Positions 44,517 through 54,755 of a stretch of DNA of 64,000 bases are shown here, piece after piece. The notes under the pieces are model-generated. The model had not been told where the DNA came from. It was given only the letters and a program-made list of their open reading frames with translations, and searched no databases. The stretch is from Pseudo-nitzschia pungens. Lineage: Eukaryota > Bacillariophyta > Bacillariophyceae > Bacillariales > Bacillariaceae. A program made the translations under genes and the position numbers. The stretch lies in assembly GCA_037355855.1 (NCBI GenBank), contig CM074767.1, positions 186,001 through 250,000 on the forward strand, given 5' to 3'. How positions within the stretch are numbered: position 1 is the first letter of the stretch; every line of letters begins with the position of its first letter.

Positions 44517-44532
44517 GGTTATGAGCCCAAGC
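44517..44532 (+). other. Copia primer-binding site (half-tRNA-iMet type)
   Basis: GGTTATGAGCCCAAGC follows the LTR directly. Its complement GCTTGGGCTCATAACC reads as the anticodon arm of initiator tRNA-Met (anticodon CAT), the internal-priming arrangement known from Drosophila copia. Confidence 0.75.
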
Positions 44533-44575
44533 TAACTCCTTTACATTACCTCCTAAAGCGTTAACAACAAAGCGA

Positions 44576-46390
44576 ATGGATATCGAAGCGGAACTACAAC
44601 CCAATCCATCGTCGCAACACCGAACACAAACAGAACTGAACCCATTTACCTTCCATTACGAAGAGGAAGTAATTTTCGAACAAAACCGAGGATCCGTCCC
44701 TGAAAGAATGACAACCGATACTACCACTGAGAACTCCGAAACTGGCCCCGAAGGCCCGAAGTATGTTCTCAACGGCATTGAGATCAAGATAGCCCCAAAG
44801 GCGACGAAGAAAGTAACGAACTCTGCCTTCTACACCAAAGCCTATCGACAAGGGCTTAACGAAAGTGATAAGATGGACTTGCTCAAACGCATAGAATCGA
44901 AACAACAACAGCCTTTCCACTCGATCACCATCTCAAAGAATGACCCTGAGAAACTGACTAACACCCACTCCATCAGCAAACTACTTGACGAGAACCGACG
45001 AAACCTCGCTAAGTACGACTTACTCGATGTCTTCACAATTATCATCCCTGAAGACAGAGCCTTCGACGAGTTTGAAGACAATCCTCACTATGGGAGACTA
45101 AAAACTGATTCCGATGGAAACCCACTTAAATATGACCTCTTCCAAAGTTACCTCCAAGTAACTCCTGAACAAGTAGCCCGATCCTCGCAATACTACTCCG
45201 AATTCATTCCAAGCGAACACCTAATGCAGGAAAACTTGACTTGGTCCTTCGCCTACTACGAAAAGAACGTGGACAAAGAACTCTACAGCGCCATACACTC
45301 AAAATGGATGGAGTTTAGCCCAGCCGAACAAGGAGGTCCCTTGTTCCTCAAGCTCCTCCTAGATGAAGTGAGCACCACAGGAGAGGCCAGCCTCAAGGCA
45401 CTAATCCACATTCTTGAAACCTACAAGATCAAAACCGACTGTCGCGGAGAGGACATCACCAAAGTGGTAGACATCTTTAAAGCCATCTTCAACAGTATCA
45501 AGGAGCTAAAACGCGGAAGCGATCTCCCAGAAGACTCAGTAAGCAACCTCCTCCGGGTGTTCGGTACCACTAGTGTGGACGCCTTCAACAGGCAGTTTGA
45601 AGCCATGGAGGATCAACGGAAAGCCGCTGCAATACACACGCGCCTAAACCCGAACTACCCCCAAGCCATGCGCAACACTGGGGCACAAGTCTTGGTAAAT
45701 GACATGGAGTCCGCCAAATATATATTGGAGTATGCCAATGCTGCCTACAAGGATCTAACCAAAGACGGAAAGTGGGATGAGGTACTACAGAAAGCTCCAA
45801 GCAAATCCACTTTTGTGGCGAGCAGTACTCAATCCATAGTACCAAACGCCCAGCCAACAGAATTCTGCCAACCGGTGGGAGGCAGACCTCCAGCCACAAC
45901 TCGAATGGCGTGGCCTAGTGGAGTTTGCTTCAACTGTGGAAAGGAAGATCACCTTGTCAAGGACTGCCCAGAGCCGAAGGATCCGGAAAGGATCAATCGG
46001 AACAGGGCCAAACACCCAAACGGCAGCAAAGGAAGGCGAATCCCCTACAAGTGGAGACCCCCAGAGCCGGGAGAGAATGGGAAAAGGATAGTGAATGGCA
46101 GACCGTACACCTATGATCCGGACGCTGGACTCAACGGTAGATGGATCCCCGACCAAACTCCAGAAAGCGGAATCGCAAACAGTGGAAACACTATTAACGT
46201 GCCCAACTCCACTGTCAACATGGCGCAATTGGGGATACCAGCTCAAATCGCCAGCTCCGGCTCGATCGCCAGTACGGCAATGACAGGACCCACTGCCATG
46301 TACTATGATGACAAGGCCGACCCAGCAGTGCAACGGCTACAACTAATGGCAATCCTCCAGCACTGCAATGAAAAGATGGAAAGTTTGTGA
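44576..46390 (+). CDS. gag: Copia Gag
   Basis: 604 residues from ATG 44576. Most of the protein is helical capsid-like sequence without other motifs. Near residue 450 it carries a classical zinc knuckle CFNCGKEDHLVKDC (C-x2-C-x4-H-x4-C), followed by a basic, Pro-rich nucleocapsid tail. The frame ends AGT TTG TGA, and the same frame is open again from the next codon (CTG GCA TGG), so this stop separates gag from pol. Confidence 0.9.
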   Translation: MDIEAELQPNPSSQHRTQTELNPFTFHYEEEVIFEQNRGSVPERMTTDTTTENSETGPEGPKYVLNGIEIKIAPKATKKVTNSAFYTKAYRQGLNESDKMDLLKRIESKQQQPFHSITISKNDPEKLTNTHSISKLLDENRRNLAKYDLLDVFTIIIPEDRAFDEFEDNPHYGRLKTDSDGNPLKYDLFQSYLQVTPEQVARSSQYYSEFIPSEHLMQENLTWSFAYYEKNVDKELYSAIHSKWMEFSPAEQGGPLFLKLLLDEVSTTGEASLKALIHILETYKIKTDCRGEDITKVVDIFKAIFNSIKELKRGSDLPEDSVSNLLRVFGTTSVDAFNRQFEAMEDQRKAAAIHTRLNPNYPQAMRNTGAQVLVNDMESAKYILEYANAAYKDLTKDGKWDEVLQKAPSKSTFVASSTQSIVPNAQPTEFCQPVGGRPPATTRMAWPSGVCFNCGKEDHLVKDCPEPKDPERINRNRAKHPNGSKGRRIPYKWRPPEPGENGKRIVNGRPYTYDPDAGLNGRWIPDQTPESGIANSGNTINVPNSTVNMAQLGIPAQIASSGSIASTAMTGPTAMYYDDKADPAVQRLQLMAILQHCNEKMESL

Positions 46391-49300
46391 CTGGCATGGT
46401 GTGGTATCTGTTGGGAACAGTGGATCAAAGTGTGGTTCTGTCTCAGCGTCTTTGACGCGACAGTACTAATCCCTACGGTGCAATTTGTCATTCGCGCAAT
46501 CACCAACCTCACCTTCGACTACCTGATAAACCCAATTCAACAGAACATCTCTGCAGACTGTCTCTATCCAATTGTGGCAGTATCAAGCCTTCCCTCACTA
46601 CTGATCCATACCGGATGCCACACCCTGTATCACCAACTTAAACGACTCCGAGGAACATCAATAGTTCCGAACCACCGAAAATGCCGCAACCATCGAATTC
46701 GCAGCCTATATGCGTACAGGCAAGCAAACGAAGGAATAATCCACCATCAAAAACGAGGCCTTGAGTATCTGCTCTCGCCAACAAGCAGCCCAGCGCCTGG
46801 ACCTCGTCGAAATCGACGCTACTATGATCTGCACAATCTAAATGAACCAACTTCAAACCAATTCGAGCGCGAGGTGACTGAGCCTACCTTCATTGACTCA
46901 TGGACAAAAACGGAAGCCGACCCAAGGGTGGCGACATTGTTCACCAAGGAAGAACTACAGTCCTACATGAGCACAATAGATCCCCTTCAACACTATCGGC
47001 GGATCAAGGATGCAGTCACCTTTGTCATGCCTCAACGCTTCATCCGCTTGGCTGCTGACAGTCCACAATATCAAGCCATACTGCTCCAGGCCCGGTCTCT
47101 TCGTGAGACCATATGTGCTTATAACCCTAATCTTCAGTTGCCATTACAACATCCAGTTATTTACACCTCCACTCGCCAGAATGAGCCACCAATCATCATT
47201 GACACAGGAGCATCAAGCTCCATCACTCCACTGGAACAGGACTTTCTCCAAAAGCCCATCAGTCCCGATGCCCCAAGCGTCAAAGGACTCACTGGAGATG
47301 TGGCTAGTGTCAGTGGAGAGGGACTAGTTCAATGGGATATCGAAGACATGAATGGAGTGCGAGCCACTATCGAGACTGAGGCCTACTACATACCGGAAGC
47401 AACTGTTAGGTTATTCTCCCCCCAAGGATACATCGAATATCAGCAGGCAGTGGCAGGTGCCACCTGTTCCCTCACTCTTGACCCAGGGGGTGCAGCGCTA
47501 CAATTGCGCAATGGAACGATTCTTCGATTTCCAATGGAGCGAGGCAGTAATCTCCCTGTCATGCTAACACATCGCGCACTGCACCCTCGCGATCATAAGC
47601 GAGCCAGACAGAGGCAGAAGCAACAACGACACTCGCCAGTTAGCGATCGGTTTGTCAATTACGCTCGGTACCTCTGCTCAGCAGCGGCAATTGCGATTGA
47701 TCGCGCAACCACATTCAGTTACTTAGGAGTATCAGCGATGCCTACCGAAGTTAATCAGGTGAACCCTATCCTACAGAACAACAACTGGAATCTAACGGTT
47801 GAGCAGCGAGAGCTCCTCCTTTGGCATCATCGACTCGGACATATCAACTTTGGACATGTCCAAGCGCTCCTCGCCAAATCCCAAGTAAACAAGACCCGTC
47901 TTATCCAACCTTCTAACAACAAGAGCTCTCACTGTCCAACTCCTCTCTGTGAAGCCTGTCAGTATGCTAAACAAAAGCGCGTTACTCCGCCCTCTCAACG
48001 CTCCCACTCCATCGTTGAAAACGAGGGCAAGTCATCAGTGAATGTAGTACAACCAGGGCAACGCGTGTCAGTTGATCTTTACCAGAGCTCTATCAAAGGG
48101 AGACTCCCTGGTACTTACGGGAAAGAAAAGCCGGATCAACAGTACACGTGTGGTGCGCTCTTTGTGGATCATGCCACTCGCCTGGTTCACCACACTCATC
48201 AGTGCACCACCACAGCTGCCGAAACAGTGAAATCTAAACACAACTTCGAACGCTTTTGTATTGCCCACGGGGTAACCATCGCTGAGTATGCCGCTGATAA
48301 TCATCCCTTTCAGTCTGCTGATTGGGTCGATGACTGTACCATTAAGGGACAAAGGCGCTTTCTTTCCGGCGTAGGCGCTCACCATCAAAATCGTGCTGAG
48401 CGCAGCATACAAACTATTTTCTTCATGGCTCGTGCCTTATTGCTCCATTTTGCCATCCACTGGCCGCAACAAGCTGAAGCTAATCTCTGGCCCTTTGCTG
48501 TTGATCATGCAATCTACTTATGGAATAATACCCCTCGACCGGACCTGCGCCTCTCGCCTCTTGAACTCTTCACTGGTACCGCCTATCGTAACCATGCTCA
48601 CCTGCAACGCCTTCACGTCTTCGGTTGTCCCGTCTACGTCCTTGACCCTCGACTACAAGATGGTAAGAAGATTCCAAAGTGGGAACGCCGCAGTCGCCAG
48701 GGTATTTACCTTGGAGTCAGCCCTCATCACTCCACGACCGTGCACCTCATCCTCAATCCTGCGACCGGCAAGATCACTCCCCAATACCACGTGGTCTTCG
48801 ATGATACCTTCTCAACTGTCTACTCCAACGGCACCTTCTCGGATGATGTTTGGCATTCCCTTGTACTTTCAAACTCGGAACGCCACCCTGACAGTGCGAC
48901 AGCGCCTGATATCGTTCCGTTTGCGCCAGCTTCCACTTCGGCCTCTCCCGATGCTTCGGCCGTGTCCGCTGCCGCGAGGGAGATTACCACCTCATCAGGC
49001 CCTCCTACCTCTTTCTCCTCTCCTGAGGGAGCCCCCTTGTCCTCGGAGGGAGTCTCCCCGCCTTCTGTGAGCACCCCTTCGCCTCCAGAGGACGCCTCCC
49101 TGTCTTCCGAGGGAGTCCCCTCGTCTTCAGAGGGAGCCTCCTTGCGTTCAGAGGGAGCTCCACTTACCACATCTTCCTCGGACCTCCAAGCTACTAATCA
49201 TGCCCATGAGCAACCAAGTCCCCTTGATAGTGAGCCCTCTTCCCCAGGTTCCCCTGCAGATCCTGTCAGCAACTCCTCACCAATGCCGCTTCGACGCTCC

Positions 49301-51214
49301 ACGCGATCACGCCGACCTGTCCAACGGCTCAACCTCTTCACACCGCGCGACCATCAGCGTGACCTTATTGGCCTAATGTTGGACCAGCGACCAAACCCAT
49401 CCGGCTCTAGGCAAATCAACTTTCGTGGGACTGACCGGCCTCCTCGCATTCCTTACTCCAAACTAAACCAACAGTATCTAGCAACCATTCAATGGAACTC
49501 ACTACAGAAACTCTGCGGATCCAGTTTAACCACCATCAACAGCTTTATTGCAGAACACCAACTCAACAGCAACAATGGTCTTCTGAACTATCTAAACCCT
49601 GCCGCGTTCGCAACAATGGCTAACAAGGAAGACAACCCAACCCTTCCAGAAGCGATGGCCAGTCCGGAGGCAGCTGGATTCGTAAAAGCAATGGAAATAG
49701 AGATTCAAACCCTGATCGACCTAAATGTCTTTGACATAGTGGAGCGCCCCACTAACCAAAAGGTGATCTCAGGTGTATGGGCGCTACGTCGCAAACGATA
49801 TCCAGACGGATCAGTGAAGAAACTCAAGGCACGGTACTGCGCAAGAGGCTTCGAGCAAGAAAAGGGAGTGGATTATTTTGAAACGTTCGCACCAGTCGTA
49901 ATGTGGATCACCGTACGGCTGCTGCTGATCATGAGCATTATCATGGATTTGGAGACCAAACAGATTGACTACACAGCTGCATTTGTTCACGCAAAGATCG
50001 ATTGTTTAGTCTACGTCGAGATGCCAGCAGGCTTTGCAATTCCAGGAATGGTCTGGCGGTTGAACAAGAGTCTGTATGGGTTAGCTCAAAGTCCAAGGAA
50101 TTTCTTCCTACACACACGAGACCAACTCGTAGAGAAATTTGGTTTCAAGCAGTCAGATGCAGACCCATGCCTCTTCGTCTCGGACGATGTCATTTGCCTT
50201 ATTTATGTAGACGACGCCTTATTATTCTACAAAGATGTTGAGGCGATGGACAAGCTGACACAGAAAATTAAGGACGCAAAGGTCCCCTTTCGTGAGGAGG
50301 AGGATGTTGCTGGATTCCTAGGTGTACTTATCGATCGACGAGAGGACGGAACCATTCACCTTACCCAAAAAGGACTGGCTGAAACCATCGTGGACAGTCT
50401 ACACTTAAACGACAAGTCGATCACACCATTGGGAACGCCGTGCACAAGCTACCTGCCGATAGATGCGAATGGCGAAGCTGCGCACAGAGAGTTTAACTAT
50501 GCCTCCATAGTTGGACAGTTGAATTACTTAGCAGGACACTCCCGATGCGACATAGCTATGGCCACATCACAGGTTGCGCGCTATGTTCACTCTCCAAAGC
50601 GATCCCATGAACTGGCGCTCATACAGATTGGACGGTATCTGAAGGGAACACTAGACAAAGGATTGATCCTCAAGCCAAGCGTTACTGGGTCACTTGATCT
50701 GGATATCTATGTAGACGCAGCATTTGCTTGTGGCTGGGGAACCGAAGACTGTACCAACCCTGAGTCAGTAAAGTCGCGAACAGGATACATCATAGAGATT
50801 GCTGGATGTCCAGTCTTGTGGATATCAAAGCTACAGTCGACCATAGCAACCAGCACAATGGAGTCAGAGTACACAGCACTCTCGATGGCTCTGCGAGCAG
50901 CGATACCAATGCTCGACGTATTTAAATCAGTCCTCCAAGGGCTCCAATACAGTAACACACAAAGAATCACCTTTAAAGCAACGGTCCACGAGGACAACCA
51001 AGGTGCCCTCATCCTGGCAAAGCTAGAACCAGGCAGACACACAGTAAGATCGAAGTTCTATGCTCTCCGACTACACTGGTTTCGATCCTGGATTAAAGCC
51101 AGACAAATCCAATTGGAGTTTGTCGATACAGCAAAGCAGAAGGCAGATTTCCTAACAAAACCCTTATCGCCGAAACAACTAGAGAGCAATCGCAAGCTTT
51201 CAATGGGATGGTAG
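46391..51214 (+). CDS. pol: Copia Pol polyprotein, entered by in-frame UGA readthrough
   Basis: The frame is open from the codon after the gag stop to TAG 51212-51214 (about 1,607 codons). The first in-frame ATG is near 46973, far from the gag end, so independent initiation is unlikely. Protease has DTGASSSITP; the GAG-pre-integrase region has LLLWHHRLGHINFGHV and CEACQYAKQ. Integrase catalytic residues are in VSVDLYQ, EYAADNHPFQ and NRAERSIQ. A Ser/Pro-rich linker carries a repeated SSEGxP/SSEGxS phrase (about 49020-49170). Reverse transcriptase shows KARYCARGFEQ, QIDYTAAFVHA, LYGLAQSPRNF and LIYVDDALLF; RNase H shows YVDAAFA, TMESEYTAL and HEDNQGALIL. No frameshift or internal stop is seen. 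Confidence 0.93.
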   Translation: MAWCGICWEQWIKVWFCLSVFDATVLIPTVQFVIRAITNLTFDYLINPIQQNISADCLYPIVAVSSLPSLLIHTGCHTLYHQLKRLRGTSIVPNHRKCRNHRIRSLYAYRQANEGIIHHQKRGLEYLLSPTSSPAPGPRRNRRYYDLHNLNEPTSNQFEREVTEPTFIDSWTKTEADPRVATLFTKEELQSYMSTIDPLQHYRRIKDAVTFVMPQRFIRLAADSPQYQAILLQARSLRETICAYNPNLQLPLQHPVIYTSTRQNEPPIIIDTGASSSITPLEQDFLQKPISPDAPSVKGLTGDVASVSGEGLVQWDIEDMNGVRATIETEAYYIPEATVRLFSPQGYIEYQQAVAGATCSLTLDPGGAALQLRNGTILRFPMERGSNLPVMLTHRALHPRDHKRARQRQKQQRHSPVSDRFVNYARYLCSAAAIAIDRATTFSYLGVSAMPTEVNQVNPILQNNNWNLTVEQRELLLWHHRLGHINFGHVQALLAKSQVNKTRLIQPSNNKSSHCPTPLCEACQYAKQKRVTPPSQRSHSIVENEGKSSVNVVQPGQRVSVDLYQSSIKGRLPGTYGKEKPDQQYTCGALFVDHATRLVHHTHQCTTTAAETVKSKHNFERFCIAHGVTIAEYAADNHPFQSADWVDDCTIKGQRRFLSGVGAHHQNRAERSIQTIFFMARALLLHFAIHWPQQAEANLWPFAVDHAIYLWNNTPRPDLRLSPLELFTGTAYRNHAHLQRLHVFGCPVYVLDPRLQDGKKIPKWERRSRQGIYLGVSPHHSTTVHLILNPATGKITPQYHVVFDDTFSTVYSNGTFSDDVWHSLVLSNSERHPDSATAPDIVPFAPASTSASPDASAVSAAAREITTSSGPPTSFSSPEGAPLSSEGVSPPSVSTPSPPEDASLSSEGVPSSSEGASLRSEGAPLTTSSSDLQATNHAHEQPSPLDSEPSSPGSPADPVSNSSPMPLRRSTRSRRPVQRLNLFTPRDHQRDLIGLMLDQRPNPSGSRQINFRGTDRPPRIPYSKLNQQYLATIQWNSLQKLCGSSLTTINSFIAEHQLNSNNGLLNYLNPAAFATMANKEDNPTLPEAMASPEAAGFVKAMEIEIQTLIDLNVFDIVERPTNQKVISGVWALRRKRYPDGSVKKLKARYCARGFEQEKGVDYFETFAPVVMWITVRLLLIMSIIMDLETKQIDYTAAFVHAKIDCLVYVEMPAGFAIPGMVWRLNKSLYGLAQSPRNFFLHTRDQLVEKFGFKQSDADPCLFVSDDVICLIYVDDALLFYKDVEAMDKLTQKIKDAKVPFREEEDVAGFLGVLIDRREDGTIHLTQKGLAETIVDSLHLNDKSITPLGTPCTSYLPIDANGEAAHREFNYASIVGQLNYLAGHSRCDIAMATSQVARYVHSPKRSHELALIQIGRYLKGTLDKGLILKPSVTGSLDLDIYVDAAFACGWGTEDCTNPESVKSRTGYIIEIAGCPVLWISKLQSTIATSTMESEYTALSMALRAAIPMLDVFKSVLQGLQYSNTQRITFKATVHEDNQGALILAKLEPGRHTVRSKFYALRLHWFRSWIKARQIQLEFVDTAKQKADFLTKPLSPKQLESNRKLSMGW

Positions 51215-51246
51215 CCATGCCTAAGGAAGCAGCGATTGCGAGGGAG

Positions 51247-51459
51247 AATCGGCCGAATCGTGATTGAAAGAACATTCCAAACGGGAATAAAACAGTTGAA
51301 GTGAAATTAGCATATCTTAGTGTACATGTGAAAGAAGAAGAAGATTTTAGTAAAAGAGAGAACCCCAGATGGATCGACTCTAAGTCATAATTTAAGAAAA
51401 CTCTTTATTATCGACCTAATTCCCTCACATAGTAGTTGAATCTACTGAAATTCACCGTT
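51247..51459 (+). repeat. Copia 3' LTR
   Basis: Same 213 bp as the 5' LTR, preceded by the purine tract and followed by ATTAC. Confidence 0.9.
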
Positions 51460-51464
51460 ATTAC

Positions 51465-51560
51465 TACGGAATTCCTATCAGCTGTCCCCCGGCTTCCGTA
51501 GAAACGAGTAGTTGGGGATGTAGAACCAAGGGACAGCTGATAGGAATTTTGTACTTCGTA
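51465..51560. repeat. Short hairpin repeat next to the copia target site
   Basis: AATTCCTATCAGCTGTCCC (about 51470-51488) is matched by GGGACAGCTGATAGGAATT about 40 bp further on (51530-51548). Weaker outer arms (ACTACG and CGTAGT) extend it. The arms may belong to a tiny fold-back element. Confidence 0.7.
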
Positions 51561-51790
51561 GTACATAAGACTTACTAGAAGTAATCTTACGGTAAGGCTT
51601 AACCCTAGTGTACTTCATCATTACGAAGTAAATCCCAATTATTGCTCAGGCTGGAACATGGTTGATTTTTAGTTTTTGAAGGATTTTTGAAATTCCCGGT
51701 CCTCCCCCCCTCGCTAAAAATATGAGAATCACGCGCAGTGCGCGATTTGAGAAATTATTTTTAAAAAAATTATTTCCCGGAGTACCCAAA

Positions 51791-51920
51791 CTGGTGTCTA
51801 CTGGTGTCGACTGGTGTCGACTGGTGTCAACTGGTGTCAACTGGTGTCGACTGGTGTCGTCTGGTGTCATCTGGTGTCGACTGGTGTCGTCTGGTGTCGT
51901 CTGGTGTCGTCTGGTGTCAT
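51791..51920. repeat. 10-bp satellite, left array
   Basis: Thirteen uninterrupted units CTGGTGTC plus two variable bases (TA, GA, AA, GT or AT). Confidence 0.95.
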
Positions 51921-52350
51921 GACGAACATACGAATGTACAAGCAGTATGTTCGTCTATTCATACGTTGGTACAATCGGTTATTCGTATGATGTTCATACG
52001 TTCGTCTATTCATACGTTGGTACAATCGTTTATTCTTATGATTGTATGTTCGTCTGTTGTCTGTTCGTCTTATGTTTGTCTGTTCTTCTGTACGATCGTG
52101 TGAACAAACGAACAGACGAACAAACTATGAACAGACGAGCAGACGAACAGACGAACAGACGAACATACGATCATTATTTGAACAGACGAACATATAAGGA
52201 TACGAACAGACGAACGTATGAAGTATGAAGACCGGTGTTCGATCGTACGAACAGACCAACATACCGTACCATCGTATGAACAGACGAACAGAAGAACAAA
52301 CGAACATACAATCATATGAACATACGAACATACGAACATACGAACACCGT

Positions 52351-52505
52351 TGTCTACTGGTGTCTACTGGTGTCTACTGGTGTCTACTGGTGTCTACTGG
52401 TGTCGACTGGTGTCTACTGGTGTCGACTGGTGTCAACTGGTGTCAACTGGTGTCAACTGGTGTCAACTGGTGTCAACTGGTGTCGACTGGTGTCGACTGG
52501 TGTCG
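52351..52505. repeat. 10-bp satellite, right array
   Basis: About fifteen units of the same CTGGTGTCNA sequence in the same orientation as the left array. Confidence 0.95.
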
Positions 52506-52644
52506 CAGGGGGTTTCGAGAATTTAATTTTTATTTTCAAATTTTCGTCGCGCGCGGAGAGATTGGATCATGCGCGATTTTTGGGATGATCGAAGAATTTA
52601 ATATCTACGAAGTAATTTTTTTTCCAAAAAATCAACCATGTTCC

Positions 52645-54755
52645 TGTCAACAATTTTTGTCAACACTCTCGAAAGGAAACTACCGTATTACACTAAGGTC
52701 TTACTTTACTGTAATTTACCGTATGTCCCCTTTCTCAGCGGAATGATAAACTAGTAGGAAGTAACCTTAGGATTGTAACCTTGCTGTTAAGGCTAGCTTG
52801 TACGTAAGGTACACCAATCAAAAAAGAGAAGGAAACTGTGGTCGCATCCGCGATCACTGTGTTTGATGTTGGTTCGTCAATTTTGAAAAAAACACCTCTG
52901 AATTTTTCTCTATTGTTGCCTGAGCAAAACCGTAAGTGTCTGGTAATAGGTGGCCTTAATTACTACGAAGTACTTCTACTTCCATTTTCTTTCTTTGGCA
53001 CACCGCGTCCCCTCGCATGAGGTTTCTTATTGTACTAGTGAACTTCATTGGAAACGTATCATGTTTAACTGTCGCTTCAACTTGAAGAATCAATCTCAAG
53101 GCACCAGCATGCAATCCCGAAGCAGCCAAACAGGAGCAACAAGCGGTTCTGCGCGACGGCGCGACGAAGCAGTAACCTTAGTAGTGGGAAGCAAATCGTA
53201 ATCATTTTGGGTGAACTTTGCGACGGCTGGGGGAATGGATCGTTTCTTGGGAAGATGGTACCAATATCCTGGCTTGGCTGTGCTACTACCGTAGTGCAGT
53301 GGCAAGGTGGTGGGAATAGTGATGGACTAGGTTGCTGCTAGGACCTAGAGTAGTAATACGAAGTACATGTACGGTACGTTAGAGAATAAATGTGTTATAC
53401 TAGTACTAGTACTAAACACGGCCCGTGCTCCTCGTTGTTGCCGTAGGGCTTGGTCAGCCATGCCTTCCAAGAATAGGTGAGCAGATAAGAAAATCTCTTA
53501 ACTACCCCTACAACTTCTTGCTTGAGCAGAACAGTGTATTTGTATAGGGTTTTAGTGAGTGCGAACAAAACCTTGTTCGGTCTCGCCTCGTGCATGCTGC
53601 TTGCTAAATAGCACTCCTATTATTTTGAATACCTCCTGCTGCTGGTGGTGTAACCTCGTATCGTAGTTCAAGCTCTTGTTGGGACGGACGATGCGTTCTT
53701 CTTCTCAATCGAGTATCTCCAGAAGCCAGTGCGGTGTAGAGCGGCGGGTTTGTCTCCCAAGTGCATGCTGCTTTGGTCTATCTTGGGTCTCTCTTCTCCT
53801 GGGTTTGAAGTTGCCATTGGGTTTGAAGTTGCGATCGGAATGATTAGCCCGCAACAAGATCAAGTTGCAGTTGTTTACCGTATCAAAAATACTTAATGAA
53901 TCGCGCGAGAATTTCCGTACGAAATTTGGATTCCAAAAATTCCTTTCTTTCTCTAAAATCAAATTGTATGATTTCAACCAATACCTCGTGTTCCACAGGG
54001 GTTCCAACCGCAAGAACGATTTTGTGACAGTGACATGATTCAGACATCGTTTTGATGATAACCTGATACTGTTATGTATTCTTTATTTTTATTCTTTTGT
54101 TGTACACGTACCGTATTATATTTATGATGATGTATTATTTATTTTTACGTCATTCTTGGTTGCGTTTCGTATTCACTCACACCCAAGTTTACGATTCCGA
54201 TGTTTGTAACTATGCGTGGAAGGAGGATCGAAAAAAAGTGATCACAATGGCATGTCGTATTCCACTTCAACCATAGCGAGTAGTTCGGAGAATACCAATT
54301 GGCTTACTGAACGTGAATCTGTAAACATAGATGCAAACGAATATTGCTTGTAGACGGGGAGAAAGTAGATGTTAAAATGTAGGATGGTTTGTGTGTGGCC
54401 GGTTGGTAAAGCAAACATGTATTTAGTAACATGCAGTTATTATTGTACCATATTTTTATTGAGGGAGAGAGAGTGTGTGAATGAAATGAGGGAATATTGT
54501 TTTACATCTGAAAGGCGGATCAATGGTTTTCTCAAAATCCAAATAGGCAAAAAACATGTGAAAAAATAAAGTGATTTCAAGCCAGATACAGCCATGACGA
54601 ATGGCTTGGAGCAAGTTTCCTAGCCATTCAGTTTAGTGGCGACGAAAACGTAGGTTTTCGTTCCAAAAAGTGCTTGGTTCGTATGTACACAGGATTGATG
54701 GAATATGATTTGTTCGCTCGTTAAAATCGTTGGTTCGGTTCGATCCATGGATCAG
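52645..54755. other. Spacer, no gene recognised
   Basis: About 2.1 kb of AT-rich DNA. The minus frames at 53096-53305 and 53705-54013 are short and lack any domain. A (CTAGTA)-like tract lies at 53398-53413. Confidence 0.55.

Larger units (their letters stand above)
44299..51464 (+). mobile_element. Complete Ty1/copia LTR retrotransposon
   Basis: LTRs of 213 bp at 44304-44516 and 51247-51459 look identical by eye. ATTAC flanks the element on both sides (44299-44303 and 51460-51464). Placed by that duplication, the LTR ends are AATCGG...ACCGTT, not TG...CA. A primer site complementary to the anticodon arm of initiator tRNA-Met starts at 44517, and a purine tract (GCGAGGGAG, 51238-51246) abuts the 3' LTR. 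Gag (44576-46390) and pol (to 51214) are intact and share a frame across one TGA. Integrase before reverse transcriptase defines the copia type. Everything needed for mobility appears present. Confidence 0.95.
51653..52644. mobile_element. Fold-back element with 10-bp satellite arrays
   Basis: GGAACATGGTTGATTTTT occurs at 51653-51670 and, inverted, at 52627-52644. Inside lie two direct arrays of the 10-bp unit CTGGTGTCNN: 51791-51920 (13 units) and about 52351-52505 (about 15 units). Between them a roughly 400-nt region is an imperfect hairpin built from GTTCGTCT words on the left and their complement AGACGAAC on the right, centred near 52100. No transposase frame and no clear target duplication are seen, so its class is open. 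Confidence 0.65.

Noticed and set aside
51722..52588. Frames rich in Trp-Cys-Val-Ser-Thr-Gly
   Set aside because: They are the 10-bp satellite read in triplets, not proteins.
53705..54013. 102-codon minus-strand frame
   Set aside because: No domain and no coding bias; AT-rich flanks.
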